Shown here one piece after another: positions 27,894-36,376 of a DNA stretch of 64,000 nucleotides. The notes below the pieces were generated by a model. The model was not told the origin of the DNA and made no database searches. It saw nothing but the letters and a program-made list of their open reading frames with translations. The stretch comes from Eubacterium sp. ER2. GTDB taxonomy: Bacteria; Bacillota; Clostridia; Lachnospirales; Lachnospiraceae. Made by a program: the position numbers and the translations under genes. The stretch's first letter is position 1. Every line of letters begins with the position of its first letter. The stretch covers positions 186,001 through 250,000 of the forward strand of contig NZ_JPJE01000018.1 of NCBI RefSeq assembly GCF_000765215.1, written 5' to 3'.

Positions 27894-28408
27894 TCCGGCT
27901 GGCCGGCGGATTTCTTGTCATCGGCACAGCTTCTCTGTTCGGCTTTCGGGCAGCGGACACGCTTGAGGAGGAGTACCGGCAGATGCAGGACATCCGCAGG
28001 ATCGTGTACATGCTCCAGGGGGAGATCCGGTACGCCAGATCCTTTCTATCGGAGGCCTTCCTTGCCATCGCGGCAAACCAGGAGGAGCCTTACCGGTCCT
28101 GGCTCCTCAGTATGCAGGAGAAAATGGACCTGCGGGAGGAGGGCTCTTTGCCCTGTATCTGGGAGGAGACAGCCAGAGAGCACCTTGCCAGGCTGGCACT
28201 GAAGGAGGGGGAGAAGAGGAGGCTGTACGCCCTGGGGCGTTACCTGGGGACAGCGGATGTGAAGATGCAGATCTCCCACCTGCAGATGTACGCGGAGCAC
28301 CTGGAGACGCGGATGGAGGAAATGCAGCAGACCATGCAGACACAGAAAAAGCTTTACAGGGTCCTCGGCATGTCCGGCGGTATCCTGCTGGCAATCCTGC
28401 TCATATAG
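27890..28408 (+). CDS. spoIIIAB: Stage III sporulation protein AB
   Basis: 172-aa membrane protein related to type II secretion GspF. Hydrophobic segments lie at each end: the N-terminal FLVIGTASLFGF and the C-terminal GILLAILLI. The middle is helical and charged. It starts in a 4-base overlap with spoIIIAA, preceded by GAGGGAGG. The family motif EEYRQMQDIRRIVYMLQGEI is present. Confidence 0.93.
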   Translation: MIRLAGGFLVIGTASLFGFRAADTLEEEYRQMQDIRRIVYMLQGEIRYARSFLSEAFLAIAANQEEPYRSWLLSMQEKMDLREEGSLPCIWEETAREHLARLALKEGEKRRLYALGRYLGTADVKMQISHLQMYAEHLETRMEEMQQTMQTQKKLYRVLGMSGGILLAILLI

Positions 28409-28417
28409 GAGGAGAAG

Positions 28418-28612
28418 ATGGAAGTAGATCTGATATTTAAAATTGCGGCAGTTGGCATCCTTGTCTCTGTGCTGAGCCAGGTGCTGAAGCACAGCGGCAG
28501 GGAAGAGCAGGCCTTTCTCACAAGCCTGGCGGGACTCCTCCTTGTACTGTTCTGGATCGTGCCCTACATTTATGATCTGTTTGCAGCCATACAGGGCCTG
28601 TTTTCGCTGTAG
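28418..28612 (+). CDS. spoIIIAC: Stage III sporulation protein AC
   Basis: 64-aa small membrane protein with two transmembrane segments, a typical length. SpoIIIAC and AD form part of the mother-cell membrane platform. AGGAGGAG precedes the ATG. The family motif VLKHSGREEQA is present. Confidence 0.93.
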   Translation: MEVDLIFKIAAVGILVSVLSQVLKHSGREEQAFLTSLAGLLLVLFWIVPYIYDLFAAIQGLFSL

Positions 28613-28666
28613 AGCCCTCTGCTCTGACAGCGTGGCGGACGCCGAGGGAAGACAAGGTGATGGAAG

Positions 28667-29053
28667 ATGGACATTTTACAGATTGCCCTGCTGGGGGTGG
28701 CGGGAACGCTCCTGGCCATCCAGTTCAAGGGTGGAAAAACAGAATACGGGATATATATCTGCGCCGGCATCAGCCTTCTCATCTTTTTTGCTGTCCTTGA
28801 CAGGATCGCGGCGGTGGTGGCCCGCCTGGACGAGATCACAGCCTACATTGATCTGGCTCCGGCCTACATAGAGATGCTGCTGAAAATGCTGGGGATCACT
28901 TTTGTGGCTGAATTTTCCTCGGCCCTGTGCAGGGATGCAGGCTATCAGACCATTGCCCAGCAGATCGAAGTGTTTGCCAAGCTGGCGGTTCTCGTGCTGG
29001 GCCTGCCGGTGGTGTTCTCGCTGCTGGAGCTGATAGGGGAGTTTCTGTCATGA
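28667..29053 (+). CDS. spoIIIAD: Stage III sporulation protein AD
   Basis: 128-aa membrane protein with about four transmembrane segments. It carries the conserved EFSSALCRDAGYQTIAQQIE region. AAGGTGATGG precedes the ATG. The stop overlaps the spoIIIAE start (ATGA at 29050-29053). Confidence 0.93.
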   Translation: MDILQIALLGVAGTLLAIQFKGGKTEYGIYICAGISLLIFFAVLDRIAAVVARLDEITAYIDLAPAYIEMLLKMLGITFVAEFSSALCRDAGYQTIAQQIEVFAKLAVLVLGLPVVFSLLELIGEFLS

Positions 29054-30261
29054 GCCACAGAAGAAAGGGAAGCCGCCTGCCATTACGGCGTCTGTGCCTC
29101 CTTCTGCCTGTCCTTGTCTGCTGCCTCCTCGCCTGCTGTCTCCTTGCTCCGGCCAGGAGCCTGGCGGCGGATACAGAAGAGAAGGAGCAGACGCAGACAA
29201 CAGACCGGGCAGAGGAGATACTGGAGGAAGAGCTGGAACTGGATCAGATCAATGAGACGCTGGAGGAGATCTTCCCGGATGAAAAGCTGGACTTTGGAGA
29301 GACGGTCAGGGCTGTCATCACAGGAGACCTGTCCGTCTCGGTGGATCTCCTTGGGCGGCTCATATCGGATCAGCTCTTTCACGCCCTGGAGGTAAACCGG
29401 GAGAGTCTGATCCACATGGTCCTCATCGCGGTGATCGCGGCTGTGTTTGCCAATTTTGCGGAGGTCTTTCAGGCGCGCCAGATATCAGAGATCAGCTTCT
29501 ATGTACTCTACATGCTTATGATCGCTCTCTGTCTGGGAGCCTTCCAGAGCGCAGCGGCCTGGGTGGAGGACGGGATCGGGCTTCTGACAGAATTTATGAA
29601 GGCCCTCTGTCCGGTCTACTTTATCGCTGTCTCCCTGGCAAAGGGGAGCATGACAGCCGCGGCGTTCTACAATCTGGCGCTTTTTGTCATCCTGCTGGTG
29701 GAGGTGTTTATGGTGAAGCTTCTGCTGCCTGCCCTTCACGTGTACATGATGATCAAGGTGCTGAACTATCTGTCCCAGGAGGAGTATCTGTCCAGATTTA
29801 TCGAGCTGATCGAGACCATCGTGTCCTGGACTCTAAAGACTCTGCTGGCACTTGTCATCGGACTGAACACTATACAGGGGCTTATCGCCCCGGCTGTAGA
29901 CAGCGTAAAGCGCAGTGTGCTGACCCGGGGCGTGGAGGCCATACCAGGCGTGGGAGACGCCATCGGCGGCACGGCGGAGCTCATCCTCGGGACGGCGGTG
30001 GTGGTCAAAAACGGCATTGGCATAGCCGGGGTGATCATCTGCTTTGCGCTTTGCATGGTGCCCCTTGTGCAGGCCGGTCTCATGGTGCTCATGTATAAGC
30101 TGGCCGCTGCGGTCCTGCAGCCTGTGTCGGACAAACGGCTCATCGGCTGCATCGGTGGAATGGCGGACGCCTGCCAGCTCCTGATGCGGCTCATCTTTAC
30201 CGCCGGCATGCTCTTTCTCCTGACCGTGGCCATTGTGGCTGCTACCACGAACAGCGGATAG
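29050..30261 (+). CDS. spoIIIAE: Stage III sporulation protein AE
   Basis: 403-aa polytopic protein with a cleavable-looking N-terminal signal (basic start, long Leu/Cys-rich core, then an acidic Glu-rich region), followed by six to eight membrane segments. Family-typical stretches include RGVEAIPGVGDAIGG and the C-terminal ADACQLLMRLIFTAGMLF region. The ATG at 29050 was chosen because of the ATGA overlap with spoIIIAD; the longer frame begins inside spoIIIAD. Confidence 0.93.
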   Translation: MSHRRKGSRLPLRRLCLLLPVLVCCLLACCLLAPARSLAADTEEKEQTQTTDRAEEILEEELELDQINETLEEIFPDEKLDFGETVRAVITGDLSVSVDLLGRLISDQLFHALEVNRESLIHMVLIAVIAAVFANFAEVFQARQISEISFYVLYMLMIALCLGAFQSAAAWVEDGIGLLTEFMKALCPVYFIAVSLAKGSMTAAAFYNLALFVILLVEVFMVKLLLPALHVYMMIKVLNYLSQEEYLSRFIELIETIVSWTLKTLLALVIGLNTIQGLIAPAVDSVKRSVLTRGVEAIPGVGDAIGGTAELILGTAVVVKNGIGIAGVIICFALCMVPLVQAGLMVLMYKLAAAVLQPVSDKRLIGCIGGMADACQLLMRLIFTAGMLFLLTVAIVAATTNSG

Positions 30262-30301
30262 AGAGCAGGCAGGTAATAATCGTGAGAAAAGGAGGTGCGA
30301 T

Positions 30302-30706
30302 ATGCTGGAGCAGCTCTATGGGTGGATCAGGAGCCTCGCTTATTTTATGGTGTTCTCCGCTGTGCTCAGCCATGTGATCCCCGGCCAGGCCTACAAAAAA
30401 TATATCCGCTTTTTCACCGGCCTGCTGCTCGTCATCCTCCTCCTGACGCCGGTCATGAAGCTGCTGGGCATGGGGCAGGAGTTCTCTGCCATCTACCAGG
30501 GCACTGCCTACGCGGAGGAGCTGCGGCAGATCCAGGAGGCGGGGGCCTACCTGGAGGATATCGGGTCAGGGGAGGGCCTGCCAGCGAATGGCGGAAAGCC
30601 GGACAGCGCGGAGCCGGGCCCCGAAGAGCCGGATACTAAAGAGTCGGAGGCAGAGGAGACAGGGGGCAACAGGATCAGTGTGGAGGAGATCAGGATTGGA
30701 CAGTAA
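30302..30706 (+). CDS. spoIIIAF: Stage III sporulation protein AF
   Basis: 134-aa protein with two N-terminal membrane segments (~10-30 and ~38-57) and a soluble domain. The usual YIRFFTGLLLVILLLTPV sequence is present. After residue ~95 the sequence becomes a Pro/Glu/Asp-rich tail, shorter and less conserved than in Bacillus. GGAGGTG precedes the ATG at 30302. Its end overlaps spoIIIAG by 11 bases. Confidence 0.9.
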   Translation: MLEQLYGWIRSLAYFMVFSAVLSHVIPGQAYKKYIRFFTGLLLVILLLTPVMKLLGMGQEFSAIYQGTAYAEELRQIQEAGAYLEDIGSGEGLPANGGKPDSAEPGPEEPDTKESEAEETGGNRISVEEIRIGQ

Positions 30707-31316
30707 AAAAATCAAAGAATGGCTTGGAAAGCTGACGGCAGGAGGCGCCAGGACCTGGCTTCGGAAGGATCGGCTGCTGATCCTTCTCCTGGCGGGTGTG
30801 CTGCTGCTGGTGATCACCCTCCCCGTCTCAGACAAAAGCGGGGAGGAGGACTCCTCCCTGTCCCAGGGCGGGCAGGAGGCGGGCACCGGGCTTTCCGGAG
30901 GTGAGGACTATGCGCAGTACATGGAGAAAAGACTGGAGGAGGCCCTGTCAGAGGTGTCCGGCGTGGGGAAGGTGAAGGTCATGGTGACCCTCCGTTCCAC
31001 CTCCGAGAAGGTAGTGGAGAAGGATGAGGAGCAGGAGAGCGAGACGGTGACAGAGCAGGACAGCCAGGGGGGAACACGCACCACAGCAAGGAGCAGCTCC
31101 AGCGGTACCACTGTATACGGTGAGCCTGGCAGCGGCACCTCCGCCGGGCAGGAGCCCTACGTGACAAAGGAGCTGACCCCTTCCGTGGAGGGGGTGGTGG
31201 TGATCGCCCAGGGCGGGGACCAGCCCGTCACCGTGCAGAACATAACGGAGGCGGTGCAGGCATTATTTAATGTAGACACGCATAAAATTAAGGTGATGAA
31301 GCTGAATGAAAATTAA
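30696..31316 (+). CDS. spoIIIAG: Stage III sporulation protein AG
   Basis: 206-aa protein with one membrane anchor (~25-42) and an extracytoplasmic ring-building-motif domain; SpoIIIAG forms a large ring in the intermembrane channel. The LEEALSEVSGVGKVKVMVTL motif is typical. The start is inferred as TTG at 30696 with GGAGGAG 7 bases upstream; the longer frame from 30588 lies mostly in spoIIIAF. A Ser/Thr/Gly-rich insert separates the two halves of the domain, as in Clostridia. Confidence 0.88.
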   Translation: MDSKKIKEWLGKLTAGGARTWLRKDRLLILLLAGVLLLVITLPVSDKSGEEDSSLSQGGQEAGTGLSGGEDYAQYMEKRLEEALSEVSGVGKVKVMVTLRSTSEKVVEKDEEQESETVTEQDSQGGTRTTARSSSSGTTVYGEPGSGTSAGQEPYVTKELTPSVEGVVVIAQGGDQPVTVQNITEAVQALFNVDTHKIKVMKLNEN

Positions 31317-31328
31317 GGAGGTAGCAGA

Positions 31329-31985
31329 GTGAAAAAAATATTCAGGAAAAACCAGATCATCATTGCGGCTCTTGCGGTCATGATCGCTGCGGCGGGGTAT
31401 CTGAACTACTCGGGGCGGCTCTTCGGGGAGAAGGACGACGCGGCTCAGACGAGCGGGGATCTGGCCAGCCAGGAGCTTCTGGACATATCCGAGGAGGACG
31501 TGTCTGCCAGCTCGGACGACATTGAGAGCCAGGATGTAGACGGGGACGCTGCCGGGACGGACGGGGAGACAGACGACGGAGGTGTGGACGGCACACCCGG
31601 CGAGGCTGTGCTGACAAGCGGGGATGCCAGCGCGGTGGTGGCAGAGGCGAAGGTGACAAGAGAGCAGGTGCGGGCAAAGAACAAGGAGGATCTCCTCTCC
31701 ATCATTGACAACCAAAATCTGAGCGATGAGCAGAAGCAGGACGCTGTCAACCAGATGGTCCAGATGACTGATCTTGCGGAAAAGGAGGCGGCGTCCGAAA
31801 CCCTGCTGGCCTCCAAGGGATTTACTGACGCGGTAGTCAGCCTGACGGCGGACAGCGCGGACGTGGTGGTCAGTGCCTCGGAGCTGTCGGACGCTAACCG
31901 GGCGCAGATCGAGGATATTATTACAAGAAAAACCGGGATTGCCGCCCAGAATATCGTCATCACACCCATCAACACAGCGGAGTAG
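31329..31985 (+). CDS. spoIIIAH: Stage III sporulation protein AH
   Basis: 218-aa single-pass protein whose extracellular YscJ/FliF-like domain binds SpoIIQ from the forespore. It has a membrane segment at ~10-25, an acidic Asp/Ser/Gly-rich linker (~35-105), then the ring domain (~110-215). GTG start at 31329 with GGAGG upstream. Last gene of the conserved operon. Confidence 0.92.
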   Translation: MKKIFRKNQIIIAALAVMIAAAGYLNYSGRLFGEKDDAAQTSGDLASQELLDISEEDVSASSDDIESQDVDGDAAGTDGETDDGGVDGTPGEAVLTSGDASAVVAEAKVTREQVRAKNKEDLLSIIDNQNLSDEQKQDAVNQMVQMTDLAEKEAASETLLASKGFTDAVVSLTADSADVVVSASELSDANRAQIEDIITRKTGIAAQNIVITPINTAE

Positions 31986-32082
31986 CTTTACAAAGATTTA
32001 ACGGAAAGCAAAGATGGATTTGAACTGGAGCTGTTAAGATAAGAACGAAGAAAGATACCAGGGGCAGAAAGGGAATGAGAGG

Positions 32083-32853
32083 ATGACAGGGAGAGAGAAG
32101 AGGGCGCTTCGGGATGCGTTTATCAAGCTTTTGTCCGCCGCAGTGGTGGCCGCCGGTCTGGCCGGCATGTACGGCATGAGAGCGGGAGCTGTGCAGGCTC
32201 CGGCGAACAGGACGGCTTTCCAGGCAGAGGCAGAAGCTGTGGAAAAAACAGAGCCAGGACAACAGACAGGACAGCAGGGGAAGGTGATCATTTCCCAGTT
32301 CTACGGAGCCGGAGGCGGGGAGGGAGTCTTCTCCAACGACTTTGTAGAGCTCTACAACCCTGGAGACGAGGCCGTTCGTCTGGACGATTACATACTGGGC
32401 TACAGCTCGGGGGCCGTGGAGGACGAGGCCGGCTCCACCGTGGACAGCGACGGCGTGCGGACAGAGAGGACAGTCGGGCTGGCCGGATCCATACCGGCCC
32501 ACGGCTACTATCTCGTGTGCGGCGCAGGCAATGTGCAGGAAGATAGAGCTTACCAGATAGAGAGCTTTAACAGGATGTGGCAGGATCTTGTGATCGACGA
32601 CCAGCCCACAGTCACACTGAAGCTCTACGGGGGAGCGAACCTTGTAGATATGGTTTCCACAGAGGGGAGCAGCTGCCAGTATCTCGTCTCCGCCAGCACG
32701 TCTGTAGTCAATGGAGAGGCGGCAAGAGGGGAGAGTGGAAGAAGCGGAAAAGGGCTGCGGACCTTCTACTGGGACGGCAGGGTGGCGCCGGAGTATGAAA
32801 ACCTCTACGAGCCCCACAGCTCCTACGGGGCAGCGGACGGAGAAGAGGGATAA
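32083..32853 (+). CDS. Exported lamin-tail-domain protein
   Basis: 256-aa protein with an N-terminal hydrophobic signal or anchor (~13-38), a short Gln/Glu linker, then an Ig-like lamin tail domain. The domain shows IISQFYGAGG, NDFVELYNPGDEAVRLDDY and a later strand ending in YYLVCG, all typical. Lamin-tail domains in bacteria are often in surface or nuclease-associated proteins; no nuclease motif is present here. It lies 97 bases after spoIIIAH with no terminator between and has its own terminator, so it may be expressed with the spoIIIA operon. Function unknown. Confidence 0.75.
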   Translation: MTGREKRALRDAFIKLLSAAVVAAGLAGMYGMRAGAVQAPANRTAFQAEAEAVEKTEPGQQTGQQGKVIISQFYGAGGGEGVFSNDFVELYNPGDEAVRLDDYILGYSSGAVEDEAGSTVDSDGVRTERTVGLAGSIPAHGYYLVCGAGNVQEDRAYQIESFNRMWQDLVIDDQPTVTLKLYGGANLVDMVSTEGSSCQYLVSASTSVVNGEAARGESGRSGKGLRTFYWDGRVAPEYENLYEPHSSYGAADGEEG

Positions 32854-32865
32854 AAAATAAGTATT

Positions 32866-32898
32866 GCGTTGATCTGGAATACAGATCAGCGCTTTTTT
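32866..32898 (+). terminator. Intrinsic terminator after the lamin-tail gene
   Basis: GCGTTGATCTG (32866-32876) pairs with CAGATCAGCGC (32882-32892), with one wobble, followed by six Ts. Confidence 0.9.
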
Positions 32899-33052
32899 AT
32901 TGGAAAATTGTATTAGTATAGAATGTGTCGATAGATGAAAATAATTATAAAAATTAACAATTTTATTTTTGGAAATGTATATGATAAAATGAAGCCGTTT
33001 GAGTGTTAGAAAAATAACAAAACAGATAACGCAGGGATAAGGAGTGTTCGTT
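32899..33052 (+). other. AT-rich region upstream of the ABC importer
   Basis: Very AT-rich compared with its surroundings. It contains the palindrome AAAATT-AAC-AATTTT (32950-32964), a possible operator, and a TAAAAT-like -10 near 32983-32988. No convincing -35 was found. The change in composition marks the left edge of the importer cassette. Confidence 0.4.
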
Positions 33053-34126
33053 ATGGCGTTAAACCAGAAAGCGGATTCAAAGAAGAATACGAATTCGGAT
33101 CATCTTGAGAATCTGACCAGGCAACAGTTAAAAGAACTGGAGGAGAAAGAAAAGTCTTTTGTGCAGAAGATACTGGATGTTGTGATCAGTCTTTTGCCAA
33201 TCATATGCGGTATTGCAGCTATTCTGGAATATCAGCTGATTCCGGATGGAAGCAGCAATAATGATCCCAAAACATATCTTGGACTTCTCATTGTACTGAT
33301 TGCTGCGTATGTTCTCTATGGAGCCGTGGGAGTGATTCGGAGGCTTCGAGGAGATAAGACAATCATAGAAAGAGTCCGTTACAAGGCACCGCTTTATTCA
33401 GCACTTTTTTTGCTGCTGCTCGCATATGATTACCTGACGTTGAAGACAGGAATTCTGACACAGCCTTTTGTACCGTGTATGAACTCTATCTTGAATGCGG
33501 CGTGGAACGATAAAGGATATTTGATCGAGTCAACCCTACATACCCTGCGGCTTCTGTTCCTGGGCTATTTTATCGGTGTGGTTCTTGGACTTATCACAGG
33601 AATTACCTGCGGCTATTCCAAAAAAGTACGCTACTGGATTGATCCGGTTATTAAATTTCTTGGACCAATTCCTACTTCTACGTGGATCCCGATCGTCATG
33701 GTTGTAGCGACTTCCCTTTTCGGCGGAGCTGTGTTTATTATCGCTCTCGGGTCATGGTTTGCGGTAACCGTCGCTTCTATGACAGGAATTTCAAATGTGG
33801 ACAAGGACTTTTTTGAAGCGGCGAGAACGCTGGGGGCCAACGAGAGACAGCTGGTCTTCCGGGTGGCGATCCCTCATGCAATGCCATCTATTCTTCAGGG
33901 AATGACACAGGCGATGAGCTCTGCTTGTACGGCTATCATGATCGCGGAGATGATGGGAGTAAAGGCGGGTCTTGGATGGTATATGACCTGGGCAAAATCC
34001 TGGTCAAGCTATGACAAGATGTTTGCGGCATTGTTCGTGATCTGCTTTATATTTACAGTTGTTACGAAGGTTCTTGATTTGATCAAACGTCGTGTCTTAC
34101 GCTGGCAGAATGGAGTTGTTAAATAA
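33053..34126 (+). CDS. ABC importer permease, nitrate/sulfonate/taurine type
   Basis: 357-aa inner-membrane permease of the binding-protein-dependent (SsuC/TauC-like) family. A charged N-terminal extension (~1-40) precedes about seven hydrophobic segments. The ATPase-coupling EAA loop is visible as EAARTLGANERQLVFRVAIP (~260-279). The ATG at 33053 was chosen because AAGGAG is about 9 bases upstream. Its stop overlaps the ATPase start (TAATG). The substrate cannot be told. Codon use is AT-richer than in the flanking genes, suggesting acquisition. Confidence 0.88.
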   Translation: MALNQKADSKKNTNSDHLENLTRQQLKELEEKEKSFVQKILDVVISLLPIICGIAAILEYQLIPDGSSNNDPKTYLGLLIVLIAAYVLYGAVGVIRRLRGDKTIIERVRYKAPLYSALFLLLLAYDYLTLKTGILTQPFVPCMNSILNAAWNDKGYLIESTLHTLRLLFLGYFIGVVLGLITGITCGYSKKVRYWIDPVIKFLGPIPTSTWIPIVMVVATSLFGGAVFIIALGSWFAVTVASMTGISNVDKDFFEAARTLGANERQLVFRVAIPHAMPSILQGMTQAMSSACTAIMIAEMMGVKAGLGWYMTWAKSWSSYDKMFAALFVICFIFTVVTKVLDLIKRRVLRWQNGVVK

Positions 34127-34899
34127 TGGTAGAAAAAAAAGTAACATTAAAACTGGATCATGTTTCAAAAAGTTTCGCGAAAATTGAGACAGATGAAGTA
34201 ACTCATGCGCTGAACGAGATCGATCTGACAATGAAAAGCGGGGAGTTTATTAGTCTGGTAGGACCATCAGGCTGTGGAAAATCAACTATACTGCGTCTGG
34301 TGGCCGGGCTGATCATGCCGACAACAGGGAAACTGACTGTAGATGACAATGAGATACAGGGCCCTTCTCCGGAGAGGGGGATGGTATTCCAAAAACCAAC
34401 TCTTTTTCCGTGGCTTACCGTAAAAGATAACATAGCTTTCAGTCTTAAAATGCAGGGAAAGCTGAAAGGAAATGAAGACAAAGTTGAAAAGATGATCGAT
34501 GTCATCGGACTAGGGTCGTTCAGGGATGATTATCCGGGACAGCTCTCTGGTGGAATGGCCCAAAGAGTGGCGCTTGTCCGCTCCCTGATCAATGAGCCGG
34601 ACATTCTGCTTCTGGATGAGCCTCTTGGAGCGCTTGATGCGTTCACGCGTATGAATATGCAGGACGAAATCCTGCGGATATGGCAGGAAAAGGAGCAGCT
34701 GGCTATTATGGTGACACATGATGTGGATGAGGCAGTCTATATGGGAAGCAGAGTGATTGTTATGGATTCAAATCCGGGCAGAGTTGTATCAGACATAACT
34801 ATAAAAGAAAAATATCCCAGAGACAGATCGTCAGCCATGTTTGTAGAGTATAGAAATGAAATCTTAAATAAACTCCATTATGGGGGGATCCGCAGTTAG
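34126..34899 (+). CDS. ABC importer ATPase, SsuB/TauB-like
   Basis: 257-aa ATP-binding subunit. Walker A is GPSGCGKST (~46-54), the Q-loop is GMVFQKPTLFPWL, the signature is LSGGMAQRVALVR, Walker B is ILLLDEPLGALD, and the switch is VTHDVDEA. All catalytic residues are present. It overlaps the permease stop by one base, so translation is probably coupled. Confidence 0.92.
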   Translation: MVEKKVTLKLDHVSKSFAKIETDEVTHALNEIDLTMKSGEFISLVGPSGCGKSTILRLVAGLIMPTTGKLTVDDNEIQGPSPERGMVFQKPTLFPWLTVKDNIAFSLKMQGKLKGNEDKVEKMIDVIGLGSFRDDYPGQLSGGMAQRVALVRSLINEPDILLLDEPLGALDAFTRMNMQDEILRIWQEKEQLAIMVTHDVDEAVYMGSRVIVMDSNPGRVVSDITIKEKYPRDRSSAMFVEYRNEILNKLHYGGIRS

Positions 34900-34983
34900 C
34901 GGATTTAAAACAAGATTCTTTTAACTGAGAAGGAAATTTCCGGATCGGTTTTTAGAATAAAATATACAAGAAGGAGAGAAAGT

Positions 34984-36123
34984 ATGAAATTGAAAAGAAT
35001 CGCAGCATCTTTACTTGCCGGAATGATGGTTTTTTCACTTGCAGCCTGCGGACAGAGCAGCGCTGATAAGAGTGAAGGCAGTGGAAAGGATGCAAGTACA
35101 GAACGACCGGAGGCAGTTTCAGAGGAAGACTGGGAAGCAATGCAGAAAGAGCCGGCTTTTGGAACAGAGCTGAAGTACCTGTTTAATGGAGGAGCATGCG
35201 TATCAGCAAAATACCTTGCGGAAGAGCTGGGGTATTATGAGGAGTATGGTATCAATGCTACCTATGTGCAGGGTAGTTCTGTAGTGGAGACTGTTGGAAC
35301 GGGCCAGTGTATGTGGGGAACTGACCATATTGCCACAATGCTTGTTCCTGTAACAAATGGAGTGAATATGACATTCGTGTGCGGCGCACATATCGGATGC
35401 AAGTCCATCTATGTTCCGGCTGACAGCGATATTCAGTCCGTAGAGGATCTGAAAGGCAAAACGATCGCAATCCACGATGGAATTGGAAATTCTGACCAGA
35501 ATATCTGCTACCGTCTTCTTGATGAGTATGGGGTAGATCCGACTACAGAAGTAGAGTTCCTGAATGTCGAGGACAATGCAGCAACTGTTGCCAGCATGGA
35601 AAATGGCGAAGTGGATGCTACAATTTTTTCTGATTATTTTGTGATGGCCAACTATCCGGATGATATGCGTATGATCTGCTCTATTACATACAGCCCGGAA
35701 TTCCAGGATGAGGCTTGTTGCGTGACAGCGATGAACAATGATTTCCTTGAGAAAAATCCGGTTCATGCAAAATATATTGTAAAGGCTATTAAACGTGCCG
35801 GACAGTATGCGCGCTTAAACTCTGAGGATGCAGTACAGCTCATGTATGACACGGACATGATGACAGGAGATCAGGAAGTACAACAGAAGTTCTGGGATTC
35901 CCTTCATTTTGGACTGTCTGACGCATTTACAGAGCAGTCTCTGAGAGAGATCGCAGAGGATTACCTGAGACTTGGAATTATTGAAAATCAGGATCTGACT
36001 GTGGATGAAATCATGGATATGGCTTGGACAGAGGTTTGCCCGGACGAAGAGATCGAGGGTCTCACTGTAGGTGATCCGGTTGAACCGGAAAATGCGGTGA
36101 TTCCGATTGAGCAGAAACAGTAA
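34984..36123 (+). CDS. ABC importer substrate-binding lipoprotein
   Basis: 379-aa lipoprotein with signal peptide and lipobox SLAACG (Cys near residue 22). It resembles SsuA/NMT1-type periplasmic-binding proteins: AKYLAEELGYYEEYGI near the start of the domain, then a DLKGKTIAIHDG motif. The mature protein has nine Cys besides the lipid-anchored one, including CGAHIGC and an ACC pair, which is unusual for an extracytoplasmic domain. The gene order permease-ATPase-binding protein is also less common. AAGGAG precedes the ATG. Substrate unknown. Confidence 0.85.
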   Translation: MKLKRIAASLLAGMMVFSLAACGQSSADKSEGSGKDASTERPEAVSEEDWEAMQKEPAFGTELKYLFNGGACVSAKYLAEELGYYEEYGINATYVQGSSVVETVGTGQCMWGTDHIATMLVPVTNGVNMTFVCGAHIGCKSIYVPADSDIQSVEDLKGKTIAIHDGIGNSDQNICYRLLDEYGVDPTTEVEFLNVEDNAATVASMENGEVDATIFSDYFVMANYPDDMRMICSITYSPEFQDEACCVTAMNNDFLEKNPVHAKYIVKAIKRAGQYARLNSEDAVQLMYDTDMMTGDQEVQQKFWDSLHFGLSDAFTEQSLREIAEDYLRLGIIENQDLTVDEIMDMAWTEVCPDEEIEGLTVGDPVEPENAVIPIEQKQ

Positions 36124-36147
36124 AAATTAATATGCGAAGATAACGGG

Positions 36148-36190
36148 AGGGCGTCCTGAAAGTCAGAGAATGACTGAGGGACGCCCTTTT
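36148..36190 (+). terminator. Intrinsic terminator after the ABC importer
   Basis: AGGGCGTCC (36148-36156) pairs with GGACGCCCT (36179-36187), with an inner AGTCA/TGACT stem and a short T-run. Confidence 0.85.
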
Positions 36191-36286
36191 CATATAGCTT
36201 TAGCAAGGTGATAAGGGAAAAATTGGATCAAAGAGGCAGATGTTAAAACCTTGTGATTTTTACAGAGCAGAAAAAATGAATAACGA

Positions 36287-36316
36287 TTGCACAGACGGCA
36301 CGACCTGTGGTAAACT
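36287..36316 (+). promoter_or_regulatory. Putative sigma-A promoter for prfC
   Basis: TTGCAC (36287-36292), 18 bases, TAAACT (36311-36316). Confidence 0.55.
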
Positions 36317-36376
36317 GTATATTCGGAGTAAAACGACTATCTGATGTAAATTAGAATATAGAGGAGAGCTTATATC

